Counted from the stretch's first letter, positions 34,267 to 42,547 are shown. The stretch: 64,000 nt of DNA from Fibrobacter sp. (GCF_017551775.1 NZ_JAFZKX010000075.1:1-64000); one strand, 5' to 3'. Notes: a model not told the origin generated them from the sequence alone. Program-made: numbers and translations.

Positions 34267-36045
34267 TTATACTAGATATGATTGCCAAAAATCGGTGCTG
34301 GTTATGAAGCGGATTTCTTTACGTAGTTTGGTTTGCAAAGTTGCCTCTGATGGCCTTAAATGGAATAAGACCTTTGTGAATTGCAGAATACTCCAGAGGA
34401 ATAATTTAAAGTTACTTTGATAGATTGTGTATATGTCTTCGTTTTGTCGAAAATATATAATTTTTTTTAATCGAAATAAATCGGGTGTCAAATCATTGGA
34501 ATCCAAAACTATTACATCTTTTTTTAATTTTGGCAAAAGTGTGTTGAATATATTTGCCGCAAAAAAGATTTTCTTTAAAAAAGACCAAGTCTTATCGTCG
34601 GATTTTTTAGTGGAGAAAGACGTTGCTTTAGTGGAAATTTTATTGGCTCCACATTGAGGATAAGACGTTTTTATTGCTTTTTGACAAAATACTATTGTTT
34701 TTTTGTTTTTTAAACTTTTTGTACCCTGCCATAAATCAATTTCTGCTTGTGATAGAGCAATCCAGTCAAGATAACGATATGTCCCGACTAAATTGATAAA
34801 GGACAACGTCATCTCTTTTTTTGTGGCAAGAATTTTTCCGGGCGTCTTTTTTAGCAGCTTTAGAATTCTGCTATTCCTGTAGGAGCAATATTGCTTGCAC
34901 ATATTGTCTTTGCTGAGAAAAGAATGCCAGACGGAAATTCCATTTAATAAAATTACAGTGGATGATTCTCTTAGACTGAATTCGGTGTCATCGTATTGAA
35001 AAAAAAACGGTAATGGAAGATTGTCCTTTCTGATATATTGTATGGGAATGCAGCAGTAGAACCATGGCGCAAAATTGGGTTCTTTGTTGTTAAGATTCTT
35101 CAGAATGCTTGAAACATTTGAAAGATTGCTGTTGGGGTTGCTAAAACGGACTCCGTCTGTTGGGCTCCAAATACAGCCATTAATGGCTTGCTCGGACATG
35201 TTCTCCGATTTAAGCATTGCTCCACCAAGTATTTTTGTACGGAAATTCACTCTGAGACAACGTAAAAAACAAAATGTCCTTACTAAAACGGCGGGATCTA
35301 GTAAAATGTCGTCATCCATCAAGATGAAGTGAGTGAGGTTCAATTCTAGATTATGAGAAATGGCCTCAATCATGCATCTTGCGAATCCGCCAGAACCTCC
35401 GGCATTAATGTTTGGAAAAATTTGGACTTTGGGATGATGGTAGTTGAAATTGTGTAACGTTTGCCCGTTATCAGAAATGATTATATCTAGTTTGTTGTAT
35501 AGTTCTGATTGCGGATTGTCAAGTATTGTGTCTTGAATTGCTTTTAAATTTTTTAAAACAAAAGATTCCCTTTTGTATGTGCATATTCCAATGCCGATTT
35601 TTATAGAGTTTGTAGAATCGGAATAGATTCTGGTGCCATAAAAGCCTTCGATTATGCGACATGATTCGTCTTTAGAAGAAATAGTAAAAAAGCAAATTCC
35701 ATGAATGTTCGCTATGTCGGGAAATGAAATTGTTATGGATTCTTCGATTTCGTTTTTTTCGTGAGTTGCAAGTAAGCGGTTTTGGATCGTTCCATTGACC
35801 AATGTCGCTTCAAATAATTCAATAAAACATCTTCCTTGAATTTTTAGATTAAGAAAGAGATTTGTTATGGATGTATACTCTTTCCAGTTCTCTATTGAAA
35901 AACTGTTGAAATATGTGTCAAAGGAAATTGTTTGATGAGGCGATAAAAAGAAATTACAGCCAAATTGCTTCGAATTGGATCTGTAATACAGTTCCGTTTC
36001 TGTACAAATATCTTCACGGGGGAATAATATTGGCTGAAGTATCAT
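34267..36045 (-). CDS. GlfT2-like galactofuranosyltransferase
   Basis: A 592-residue enzyme with the layout of GlfT2: an N-terminal beta-sandwich (about residues 1-150), a GT-A domain starting IKIGIGICTYKRESFVLKNLKAI, the metal motif LMDDDILLDP (about residue 243), the base motif FFQYDDTEFSLR (about residue 351) and a conserved VWHSFLSK. GlfT2 is a processive enzyme adding galactofuranose from UDP-Galf. This suggests galactofuranose or a similar furanose in the surface glycan; a UDP-galactopyranose mutase gene is not in the window. The C-terminal third is Lys-rich and specific to this protein. Confidence 0.8.
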   Translation of the reverse strand: MILQPILFPREDICTETELYYRSNSKQFGCNFFLSPHQTISFDTYFNSFSIENWKEYTSITNLFLNLKIQGRCFIELFEATLVNGTIQNRLLATHEKNEIEESITISFPDIANIHGICFFTISSKDESCRIIEGFYGTRIYSDSTNSIKIGIGICTYKRESFVLKNLKAIQDTILDNPQSELYNKLDIIISDNGQTLHNFNYHHPKVQIFPNINAGGSGGFARCMIEAISHNLELNLTHFILMDDDILLDPAVLVRTFCFLRCLRVNFRTKILGGAMLKSENMSEQAINGCIWSPTDGVRFSNPNSNLSNVSSILKNLNNKEPNFAPWFYCCIPIQYIRKDNLPLPFFFQYDDTEFSLRESSTVILLNGISVWHSFLSKDNMCKQYCSYRNSRILKLLKKTPGKILATKKEMTLSFINLVGTYRYLDWIALSQAEIDLWQGTKSLKNKKTIVFCQKAIKTSYPQCGANKISTKATSFSTKKSDDKTWSFLKKIFFAANIFNTLLPKLKKDVIVLDSNDLTPDLFRLKKIIYFRQNEDIYTIYQSNFKLFLWSILQFTKVLFHLRPSEATLQTKLRKEIRFITSTDFWQSYLV

Positions 36046-36053
36046 GCTGAATC

Positions 36054-37346
36054 CTAAAGAATATCGGCGAGTTTGTGGGATTCGTTTGATAGGAATTTAC
36101 ATCGGTTGGCGATTGTTTCTCTAAGGGGCTTGCCTAGAGATATGGCTTTAAGTGTGTCTTCGATAATGAGGTCTATTTCTTTTTCAGATGGAATTGCATG
36201 ATATTCCCTAGGTGACGGATATTGTAGAACGTCTTGGAGGGATCGGGTTTTGTGAGAATTTGAGTCCATGAAAACACAAGGCGTTCCCCCGTGGGAAGCG
36301 AGAATTGCTGGATGGTATCGCCCGGTTATAAACGCTTTTGCACACGATAAAATTTTTGCTGCCGCTAGTATTGGGGTTTCCATGGATATTAAGGGAGCGT
36401 TTGTTATTGAACTGACTTCCGATAGGAACTTGTCACCCTCGCATGTTTGAATCAAGAAAATGTTGCTTTTATATATGTTTCTTAGTTTTTGGACTAATTG
36501 AACGTATGCGGGAATAGACTTCGTTGTGTCTCCTACAAAGGCGGAAGATCCGGCAATCAAGATATAGGGCTTAGAAAAATCTAGGTTGAAATAGGCTTCG
36601 TCTTGTTCTGCTGAATGTGCTAAACAATATTTCCCATTTGTGATGGCGGGTGCTTCTGTGATGAGCTTGTGCCATGAGAAAAGGGCGTCTGGGATGATTG
36701 AAGGCTCTATGTCAACAAAGTGCTTCTTTATATAATTGTAAGATGTTTTTTCCCGAACAATGATTTGAGAACAATTTTTTAGCACACTATTTATGGCTTT
36801 GATACTATCTTGATTATGGGGTAGGCTCGTTGAATCGGAAAACATCACGTTTGCTAGATAAACTGGCTTGTGTTTTTGGTTAACCCAATGGATGAGCATT
36901 GTTAAAACTAAAGGCTCTCTCCATTGAGGTTTCCCGAAAATAAATGAGCCTTCTCCGTTTACAACAACTGCGTCGAAATCATATTGATCGATAAGCAAAT
37001 CCCGCAATTGCGGATTTGCTGGAATACATTTTAACAGATTCTTTCTTGATTTCTCAAAATCCAATGAGACAAAATCAAAAGAACCAAAATACGAGAAAAA
37101 CTTGAAACGATGCAGGATTACTTTTACAACATCTCTGAGAAAGGTGTGCTTCCCAAAGAAAGAATAGGCTATTTGGGGAAGAGGAGAGTAAAAGAATAAT
37201 TCAGATGTGTCCTTAGATGTATTTTTCCCAGTGATAATGCCGGTAATTTTGTTTTTTTCTCGGATTAGCATGGATAGCGCAGTGCTTGTCGCTCTGCATC
37301 CATAATTACCGCGATTTCGGTTGTCTCCAATATACAGAATCTTCAT
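36054..37346 (-). CDS. polysaccharide pyruvyltransferase family protein
   Basis: A 430-residue protein of the CsaB/WcaK-type family (PF04230), which adds pyruvate ketals from phosphoenolpyruvate to sugars. Visible blocks are ILYIGDNRNRGNYGCRAT near the start, VVVNGEGSFIFGKPQ, IIVREKTSYNYIKKH, and the C-terminal ITGRYHPAILASHGGTPCVFMDSNSHK. The ATG at 37346 follows the wzt stop by two bases; an earlier in-frame start would overlap wzt. Pyruvyl groups would give the exported glycan negative charge. Confidence 0.82.
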   Translation of the reverse strand: MKILYIGDNRNRGNYGCRATSTALSMLIREKNKITGIITGKNTSKDTSELFFYSPLPQIAYSFFGKHTFLRDVVKVILHRFKFFSYFGSFDFVSLDFEKSRKNLLKCIPANPQLRDLLIDQYDFDAVVVNGEGSFIFGKPQWREPLVLTMLIHWVNQKHKPVYLANVMFSDSTSLPHNQDSIKAINSVLKNCSQIIVREKTSYNYIKKHFVDIEPSIIPDALFSWHKLITEAPAITNGKYCLAHSAEQDEAYFNLDFSKPYILIAGSSAFVGDTTKSIPAYVQLVQKLRNIYKSNIFLIQTCEGDKFLSEVSSITNAPLISMETPILAAAKILSCAKAFITGRYHPAILASHGGTPCVFMDSNSHKTRSLQDVLQYPSPREYHAIPSEKEIDLIIEDTLKAISLGKPLRETIANRCKFLSNESHKLADIL

Positions 37347-37348
37347 AT

Positions 37349-38629
37349 TTACTGGATTTCCCATGAGTTTTCACATAGCACAATTTTCCCATACAGAGAT
37401 TTGCTTGGACCTTTGCCGTGACCAAAGAAATCATCGTCGTCAACATCCATTGTGATTACATTGTCAATAAAGTCTGCACATCCATTCAAGTCTTCTGCCC
37501 AAAGGCCTAACTTATATACACCCCCTGTAAGAGGAAGTTTTTCAATATCACAATGTGCTGAGTGAAATCCTGGCGAGAAGGAAATAGACTTCTTGTTTGT
37601 ATTTGCAGCAAAGTTTAACAATGGCGTCCCAAATAGTGTTCTCATGCCGATTGCCAAGTTGCAATTAGTGATGGGTGATGAAACTTTGAATGTGAGTTTT
37701 ATTCTTAAAAACTGCCCACATCGTGGTTGAATAGGATTGTTTTTTTTGTCAAGAAATTCAATTTCTGAAAAGGTGATGCTTTGAGATGTTTTGCCGGATC
37801 TTGGCAATGATGATAAATTTTTATAAGTAGAAGAAGACATGCCAGCATCCTGGTAGTGGCAAATAGCATCTTCTACGTCACCATCAAACGCAACTTGCCC
37901 TTGGTCTAGTACAATTCCCCTCTTGCACAGATTCTTTACCGCCCCCATATTATGGCTCACGAACAACACCGTTCTGCCTTCTCCGCGGCTTACGTCTTGC
38001 ATCTTGCCGATGGCTTTTTTCTGGAATTCTGCGTCGCCCACGGCGAGCACTTCGTCCACCACGAGGATTTCGGGTTCCAGGTGGGCGGCGATGGCGAATC
38101 CGAGGCGGACGGTCATGCCGCTGCTGTAGCGCTTCACGGGGGTGTCCAGGTAGCGTTCGCATCCGCTGAAGTCTACAATCTCGTCGAGTTTGCGGGTAAT
38201 TTCGCTGCGGTTCATGCCCATGATGGCGCCGTTCATGTAGATGTTCTCGCGGCCGGTCATTTCCGGGTGGAAGCCCGTGCCCACTTCGAGGAGGCTCGCG
38301 ATGCGGCCTCTGGCGCGGATGATGCCGGTGGTGGGGGCGGTCACGCGGCTGAGCAGCTTGAGGAGGGTGCTCTTGCCGGCGCCGTTCCTGCCGATGATGC
38401 CCACGACGTCGCCCTGTTCCACCTTAAAGTTGATGTCCTTGAGGGCCCACACGTAGTCGCTGTTGCCCTTGTGCGCGCGGTCGTTCGTTTCGCCCACCTT
38501 GAGGTAGGGGTCATCGCGGCGCAGCACCTTGGTCTGCCAGAACCTGTTCAGGTCGTGGCTGAGCGTCCCGGTGCTCACTAGGCCCAGACGGTACTGCTTG
38601 CTGATGTTCTCGAACTCGATGGCGGTCAT
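37349..38629 (-). CDS. wzt: Wzt-type polysaccharide export ATPase
   Basis: A 426-residue ATPase that powers ABC-transporter-dependent export of a lipid-linked glycan. Walker A is GRNGAGKST (80-88), the signature is YSSGM (168-172) and Walker B is ILVVDE (188-193). From about residue 285 a beta-sandwich C-terminal domain (Wzt_C type) would bind the glycan end group. The start at 38629 matches the broken copy at 41047. A 150-base element inserted directly upstream is in frame and lets the frame begin at 38779, so a longer product with 50 extra residues is possible. The ATPase part is GC-rich, the C-terminal domain AT-rich. The permease Wzm is not nearby. Confidence 0.88.
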   Translation of the reverse strand: MTAIEFENISKQYRLGLVSTGTLSHDLNRFWQTKVLRRDDPYLKVGETNDRAHKGNSDYVWALKDINFKVEQGDVVGIIGRNGAGKSTLLKLLSRVTAPTTGIIRARGRIASLLEVGTGFHPEMTGRENIYMNGAIMGMNRSEITRKLDEIVDFSGCERYLDTPVKRYSSGMTVRLGFAIAAHLEPEILVVDEVLAVGDAEFQKKAIGKMQDVSRGEGRTVLFVSHNMGAVKNLCKRGIVLDQGQVAFDGDVEDAICHYQDAGMSSSTYKNLSSLPRSGKTSQSITFSEIEFLDKKNNPIQPRCGQFLRIKLTFKVSSPITNCNLAIGMRTLFGTPLLNFAANTNKKSISFSPGFHSAHCDIEKLPLTGGVYKLGLWAEDLNGCADFIDNVITMDVDDDDFFGHGKGPSKSLYGKIVLCENSWEIQ

Positions 38630-38779
38630 GGTCTTTTCAAGGTCTTTAGTAAACCGCCCTGGATTGCCACGGCCTTCGGCCTCGCAATGACATCCTAGGT
38701 TACGAAGCAGCGAAACATTTATGTTTCGATATTTCGTAATCGACGGGTCATGTGCTTGCGCAATGACAATGGCGGTCAT
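38630..38779. repeat. 150-bp palindromic element inserted at the start of wzt
   Basis: On the minus strand the region begins ATGACCGCCATTG and ends immediately before ATGACCGCCATCG, a near-perfect 13-base duplication. Between them lie a GATTGCCAC...GCAATGAC palindrome (38662-38691) and a TTACGAA...TTCGTAA hairpin with an inner CGAAACATAAATGTTTCG stem. The intact flank (TATATTACTC before the outer ATG) is found directly before the ATG in the broken wzt copy, so the element is an insertion. It has no stop codon and is a multiple of three. Confidence 0.8.
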
Positions 38780-38800
38780 CTTGTTGAGTAATATAGATTA

Positions 38801-38937
38801 AAAGGGACTGTCGGGAACCCAAATCAGAAAAAATGCGCGAAAAACGCGCGTTTTTTCGCTGTTCCGGCAGGACCCTTTTTTGGATAGAATGCCGTACAGT
38901 GGTGAATATTGTCTTTTCCGAGCAAAAAAGACAATAT
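38801..38937. other. nested and perfect hairpins in the wzt-abi spacer
   Basis: An outer imperfect stem (AAAAGGGACTGTCGGGAAC with GTTCCGGCAGGACCCTTTT) spans 38799-38880 and encloses an inner GCGCG AAAAA CGCGC hairpin followed by T6. A second perfect hairpin, ATATTGTCTTTT with AAAAGACAATAT (12-bp arms, 8-base loop), lies at 38906-38937. They may be terminators, a regulatory RNA or an element end. The rest of the 38630-39091 spacer shows no gene. Confidence 0.55.
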
Positions 38938-39091
38938 GAGGTCATGATGTTCGCCTTTGGAGGGCGGTAAAACCCTTACCTATGTAAATAGAGGCGTTTT
39001 GCCGAAATTTGCGTAAAACGGGAGCGAGTAGGAGCGAAGATAAATCCTACCTACCTCCTTTTCTCAATATAATCTTAAATAAGGAGCAATT

Positions 39092-39433
39092 ATGCTTATA
39101 CAAGATGGTAAAATCAGAAAAAATCATGCCATTTCCGAGACAAAAGTACAGGGAATCAAGAATTTCTTTCAAGGAGCAATCCGCTGTCACGATAAGGTTG
39201 CGGTCGGCGAATGGTTTTCTTTGCGAGATTTGATGGGCGGAGAAAACTTTGACTGGAACGGGACGCCTTTGCAGGAATTATTTGAGGCCTATCGAGGCAG
39301 GAGTGATGCTCTCAAGATGACTGCAAAGAGTGCTGGATGGCTGCTGAAAGCAACCATAAAAGATGACCCGTATCGCCGTTATGAAACGAAAAAGGAGGCT
39401 TTTACCCGAAAGTACCGTTGGGTTAAGGAATAA
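39092..39433 (+). CDS. small protein of unknown function
   Basis: A 113-residue basic protein with a good AAGGAG ribosome-binding site six bases before the ATG. It contains KIRKNHAISETKVQGIKNFFQGAIRCHDKVAVGEWFSLRDLMGG and SDALKMTAKSAGWLLKATI, mostly helical, with a DNA-binding feel (many Lys/Arg and a GWLLK helix) but no recognised domain. It lies in the island between the two wzt copies, next to a putative abortive-infection gene, so it may be a regulator or partner of it. Confidence 0.6.
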   Translation: MLIQDGKIRKNHAISETKVQGIKNFFQGAIRCHDKVAVGEWFSLRDLMGGENFDWNGTPLQELFEAYRGRSDALKMTAKSAGWLLKATIKDDPYRRYETKKEAFTRKYRWVKE

Positions 39434-39500
39434 AACGACTGACAAGAGAAAATGGCAGGCTAAGCCTGCCGTTTTCTCTATTACGCTAGGACGATTTGCC

Positions 39501-40511
39501 TTAGATTAATTCAAACAGAGTGTCTTCGTCATTAAGTCTTTGGTAATCGGGATTTTTCTCTAATAGAGATTGCAAAATTTCATCAGAGCTGAATACCCAA
39601 CAGTCTTTGGGAATGATGTTGTGAATCATCCGGTAGTCTGTGAAGAAATGGTTGCCTCTGGGTTTGGAGGAATCTTCTTCCCATTGCTCACCGCAGCCTG
39701 ATTTCCAGTTATAGTATAGTAGTGTTTGCTCCGCGCTGGATAACTGGGCTCGTAGAATTCGTAGGAATTGGCGTTTCTCGTCGTATGTAAACAGTTTGTT
39801 GTCGGACTGCACAACGGTTTTCACGAGTAAAAAGAGGTGCCTGTAATACGGAACTAATTGGTCTATACGTCCTATGAAAAGGGAATCTTTTATAGGGGTT
39901 AACTTGGGGTGTTCCTGCCAAGTGGTTTTATTGATATTCTGAAAAGCAAAACTGCGAAAAAAATCTACGGTTTCCTTCTTTAGGTGATTTGCCATCAAAT
40001 CTATGCCGAAGAAGAAAATACGGTATGTTTTGTTAAATATGTCTATTGTCCCTTCTAGTTTCCTTAAGTTTTCGTAGATTAAATTGAATTCTTCAAGCAA
40101 GCAACTGAAATATTCTCGTCCTTCGGCGGCTTTTCGAACGGGATGTTCTGATTCGAGGGACTTGTATGTTGATTCTGCGTGCAGACTTTTGACATTGTCG
40201 CAGTGAATCTTGAGCATCTCGTAAAATTGTCGCTCAAATTGCATTTTGTTTGAATTTTTCTGCATCTCTTGATTGGCTTGGTATTGTGCCCAAAATGCGG
40301 CAAAAGTGATGATTGCTGCGGCAATTGCAACGAAAGGGTTCATAATGCCGAATGTGTCGCCAATGACTCCCGTTTCGCTATTAAATGCTATGGAACTAGA
40401 GCGAGTGGCGAAAAGCCATGGAGCAAGGAGCGCAAATAAAGTTGTTGCGAATGCCATTGAACATAGAATGGCAAGAAAATGCCTTTTTATCCAATTGAGA
40501 ACCGATTTCAT
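39501..40511 (-). CDS. putative phage abortive infection protein (PutAbiC-like)
   Basis: A 336-residue protein with two N-terminal membrane segments (LAILCSMAFATTLFALLAPWLF and FGIMNPFVAIAAAIITFAAFWA), followed by the typical QYQANQEMQKNSNKMQFERQFYEMLKIH helix. The rest is helical and soluble (YFSCLLEEFNLIYENL, YYRHLFLLVKTV, YDEKRQFLRILRAQLSSAEQTLLYYNW). This layout matches the family annotated as putative phage abortive infection protein; experimental evidence for the family is thin. A TATATT box lies about 30 bases upstream. It sits between two copies of the 5' part of wzt. Confidence 0.75.
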   Translation of the reverse strand: MKSVLNWIKRHFLAILCSMAFATTLFALLAPWLFATRSSSIAFNSETGVIGDTFGIMNPFVAIAAAIITFAAFWAQYQANQEMQKNSNKMQFERQFYEMLKIHCDNVKSLHAESTYKSLESEHPVRKAAEGREYFSCLLEEFNLIYENLRKLEGTIDIFNKTYRIFFFGIDLMANHLKKETVDFFRSFAFQNINKTTWQEHPKLTPIKDSLFIGRIDQLVPYYRHLFLLVKTVVQSDNKLFTYDEKRQFLRILRAQLSSAEQTLLYYNWKSGCGEQWEEDSSKPRGNHFFTDYRMIHNIIPKDCWVFSSDEILQSLLEKNPDYQRLNDEDTLFELI

Positions 40512-40590
40512 TGTGGGAAAATCCTTAGTATGTCTATAGGTAATATAGATTTAATCTTTTTCGGAATGTTGAAAAAAGATATAGGAACGC

Positions 40591-41047
40591 CGGTCATTTG
40601 ACGCCTACGGCGTCTGTGGCTGCGGCTCGGTCATGTCGGTACGCAATCGTCCCGCCGCGACACTCGCCTTGCACACTACTCGGGGTGGAACCCGGTGCCC
40701 ACTTCGAGGAGGCTTGCGATGCGGCCCTTGGCGCGGATGATTCCGGTAGTGGGAGCGGTCACGCGGCTGAGCAGCTTGAGGAGTGTGCTCTTGCCGGCGC
40801 CGTTTCGGCCGATAATGCCTACGACGTCGCCCTGCTCCACCTTGAAGTTGATGTCCTTGAGGGCCCACACGTAGTCGCTGTTGCCCTTGTGCGCGCGGTC
40901 ATTCGTTTCGCCTACTTTGAGGTAGGGGTCATCGCGGCGCAGCACCTTGGTCTGCCAGAACCTGTTCAGGTCGTGGCTGAGCGTCCCGGTGCTCACTAGG
41001 CCCAGGCGGTACTGCTTGCTGATGTTCTCGAATTCTATCGCTGTCAT
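40591..41047 (-). pseudogene. broken 5' copy of wzt
   Basis: Codes for the first 123 residues of Wzt, identical to the intact gene at 37349-38629 except for one Lys/Arg change, then meets TAG. The DNA differs at many third positions (for example ATCGCTGTCAT against ATGGCGGTCAT). Homology resumes for GCCGGTCATTT at about 40591-40601 after an insertion of roughly 80 bases that carries GACGCC TAC GGCGTC, then ends. The fragment keeps Walker A but lacks signature and Walker B, so it cannot be an active ATPase. Its upstream region (TATATTACTCAATAGA before the ATG) is the uninterrupted form of the one before the intact gene. Confidence 0.85.
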
Positions 41048-41186
41048 TCTATTGAGTAATATAGATTTATGCTACAAATGTGGGATGCGGCTAGCAAGAA
41101 AGTGCTCTTTTTTTGTGAAAAAAAGACAAATATGCCGGAAGAGGACATATATTTTATAACTAGTTAAACCTAAATCACATTCATCT

Positions 41187-42164
41187 ATGCTCCGTTCTCA
41201 TTATATCCCGCAATTTATTCTCCGAGCCTTTTGCGAAGATGATCAGATCCAATACATGGATCTCTCGTCAAAAAAGGTGGAATCTCGAAATACGCGGTCT
41301 GTTTTCAGCGAATATGGCTATTATCCAGAGCAGCTAGAGCATGACCTTTGCGATAAAATTGAACGGGATTTTGCCGTTGTTCATAAAAAGATTGTCGCAT
41401 CTGTGGGAAAATTGACTTTATCTGCTGCAGAAATGTTCCTATTAAAAAAGTTCTTGCTTATTTCTGTTCTCCGTTACAGGACAGATGAAAAGGAAGACGA
41501 AGCAATTCTTGAACAATTGAGCGAATCAGAAATTAAATTTATTAAGGGAAATTTTTTTGAAAATATCAATAAAATTCTCAATTGTAAAACTAAGGACGAA
41601 ATTACCAGTTTCTACAATTACGAGGACGCGGATGCAAATCTTTCGCTAACAGCCTACGCCAAGGACATTCTTGGCTCTTACTTAATATTTGTTAAATCTA
41701 CGGATTGTGGCAGGGAGTTCTTGATTCCGGATAGAGGGAACGCTTGGTTTATGGGGCGCCTTGCGATGGAAAAAGCTTATTTAATGTATGAAATGGTGAT
41801 GAGGCGTCCTGATGAAACGTTTGTTCAGATTCTTTCTCAGTTGACTCCTCATGATTACACCATTTTCCCACTATCAAAAGACATGGCCGTTTTGTGTATG
41901 AGTTCCTTTTTTAAACTTATTGCTGATAATCCTAGATACGCGATTGCCAAGAATTCCATTCAAGATGTACTTGGTTTTGGAAATGGCTATATGCTCAAAC
42001 CGGCAAAAGTTTCATTTACTCGTGATAAGAAGCCGATAGATTACGGATTCGACATTAAGCCGTTATGCGGCAAAGATGTTCAGTTCTTGAACAATCTATT
42101 GCTAAAGAACGCCGAAAGCCACATAGCCTTTGGCAACAAAGACAAGTTGGGAATTGATCTGTAG
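41187..42164 (+). CDS. DUF4238 domain protein
   Basis: A 325-residue cytoplasmic protein beginning SHYIPQFILRAFCEDDQIQYMDL, the DUF4238 signature (HYIPQ...L..F), followed by FSEYGYYPEQLEHDLCDKIERDFAVVHKKI and a C-terminal PLSKDMAVLCMSSFFKL block. DUF4238 proteins are found in defence-like islands and mobile regions but have no established function. It is transcribed away from the broken wzt copy, next to the PutAbiC island. Confidence 0.8.
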   Translation: MLRSHYIPQFILRAFCEDDQIQYMDLSSKKVESRNTRSVFSEYGYYPEQLEHDLCDKIERDFAVVHKKIVASVGKLTLSAAEMFLLKKFLLISVLRYRTDEKEDEAILEQLSESEIKFIKGNFFENINKILNCKTKDEITSFYNYEDADANLSLTAYAKDILGSYLIFVKSTDCGREFLIPDRGNAWFMGRLAMEKAYLMYEMVMRRPDETFVQILSQLTPHDYTIFPLSKDMAVLCMSSFFKLIADNPRYAIAKNSIQDVLGFGNGYMLKPAKVSFTRDKKPIDYGFDIKPLCGKDVQFLNNLLLKNAESHIAFGNKDKLGIDL

Positions 42165-42325
42165 ATTAGCGTTAGGGACGGAAGCCGCGTGGCGTCGATT
42201 TTATACAGCGATGGCCCGGCCCCGGCTTGCTGGGGAAACGCCCGAAAAAAAGCAAGTTCAGATAGTTGACGGAATCTTCAAAAGTGTCTTAGTTTTCTAA
42301 AGAAGAAATCGGGGCGTATCAAAGA
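42165..42325. other. GC-rich structured spacer
   Basis: A GC-rich block (GCGTTAGGGACGGAAGCCGCG, then CCCGGCCCCGGC...GCTGGGG) follows the DUF4238 gene. It resembles conserved repeat sequences seen near mobile elements in other gut bacteria, but no family can be named. No gene is seen here. Confidence 0.35.
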
Positions 42326-42547
42326 ATGTTTCACGCAGAATGGGATCACAATGCACTGAGAAGAAGTATCTTCGAGGAATTCGCGGACGATGTCAACGCG
42401 AAGGTTGAAGAAGGTACTTCCGATGCCAAGCGTGAAAGTGCCAAACGGATGATTGCTGACGGAAAACTGACCGACGAGGATATCGCAGCCTATTCCGGCC
42501 TTTCTATCGAAGACGTCATCGTTCTGCGCAGCCAGGCGAAAGCCTAG
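42326..42547 (+). pseudogene. remnant resembling the C-terminus of an Rpn-type nuclease
   Basis: A 73-residue frame whose C-terminal half (SDAKRESAKRMIADGKLTDEDIAAYSGLSIEDVIVLRSQ) matches the usual tail of Rpn-type nuclease/transposase proteins, a helical segment ending in a small helix-turn-helix-like motif. The nuclease core is missing. It may be a decayed copy or a short protein in its own right; its first part (AEWDHNALRRSIFEEFADDVNAK) is not recognised. Confidence 0.5.

Noticed and set aside
38630..38779. Translated N-terminal extension as the normal start of Wzt
   Set aside because: The broken copy shows the ancestral start at the inner ATG; the extension is encoded by an inserted palindromic element, although it may be translated.
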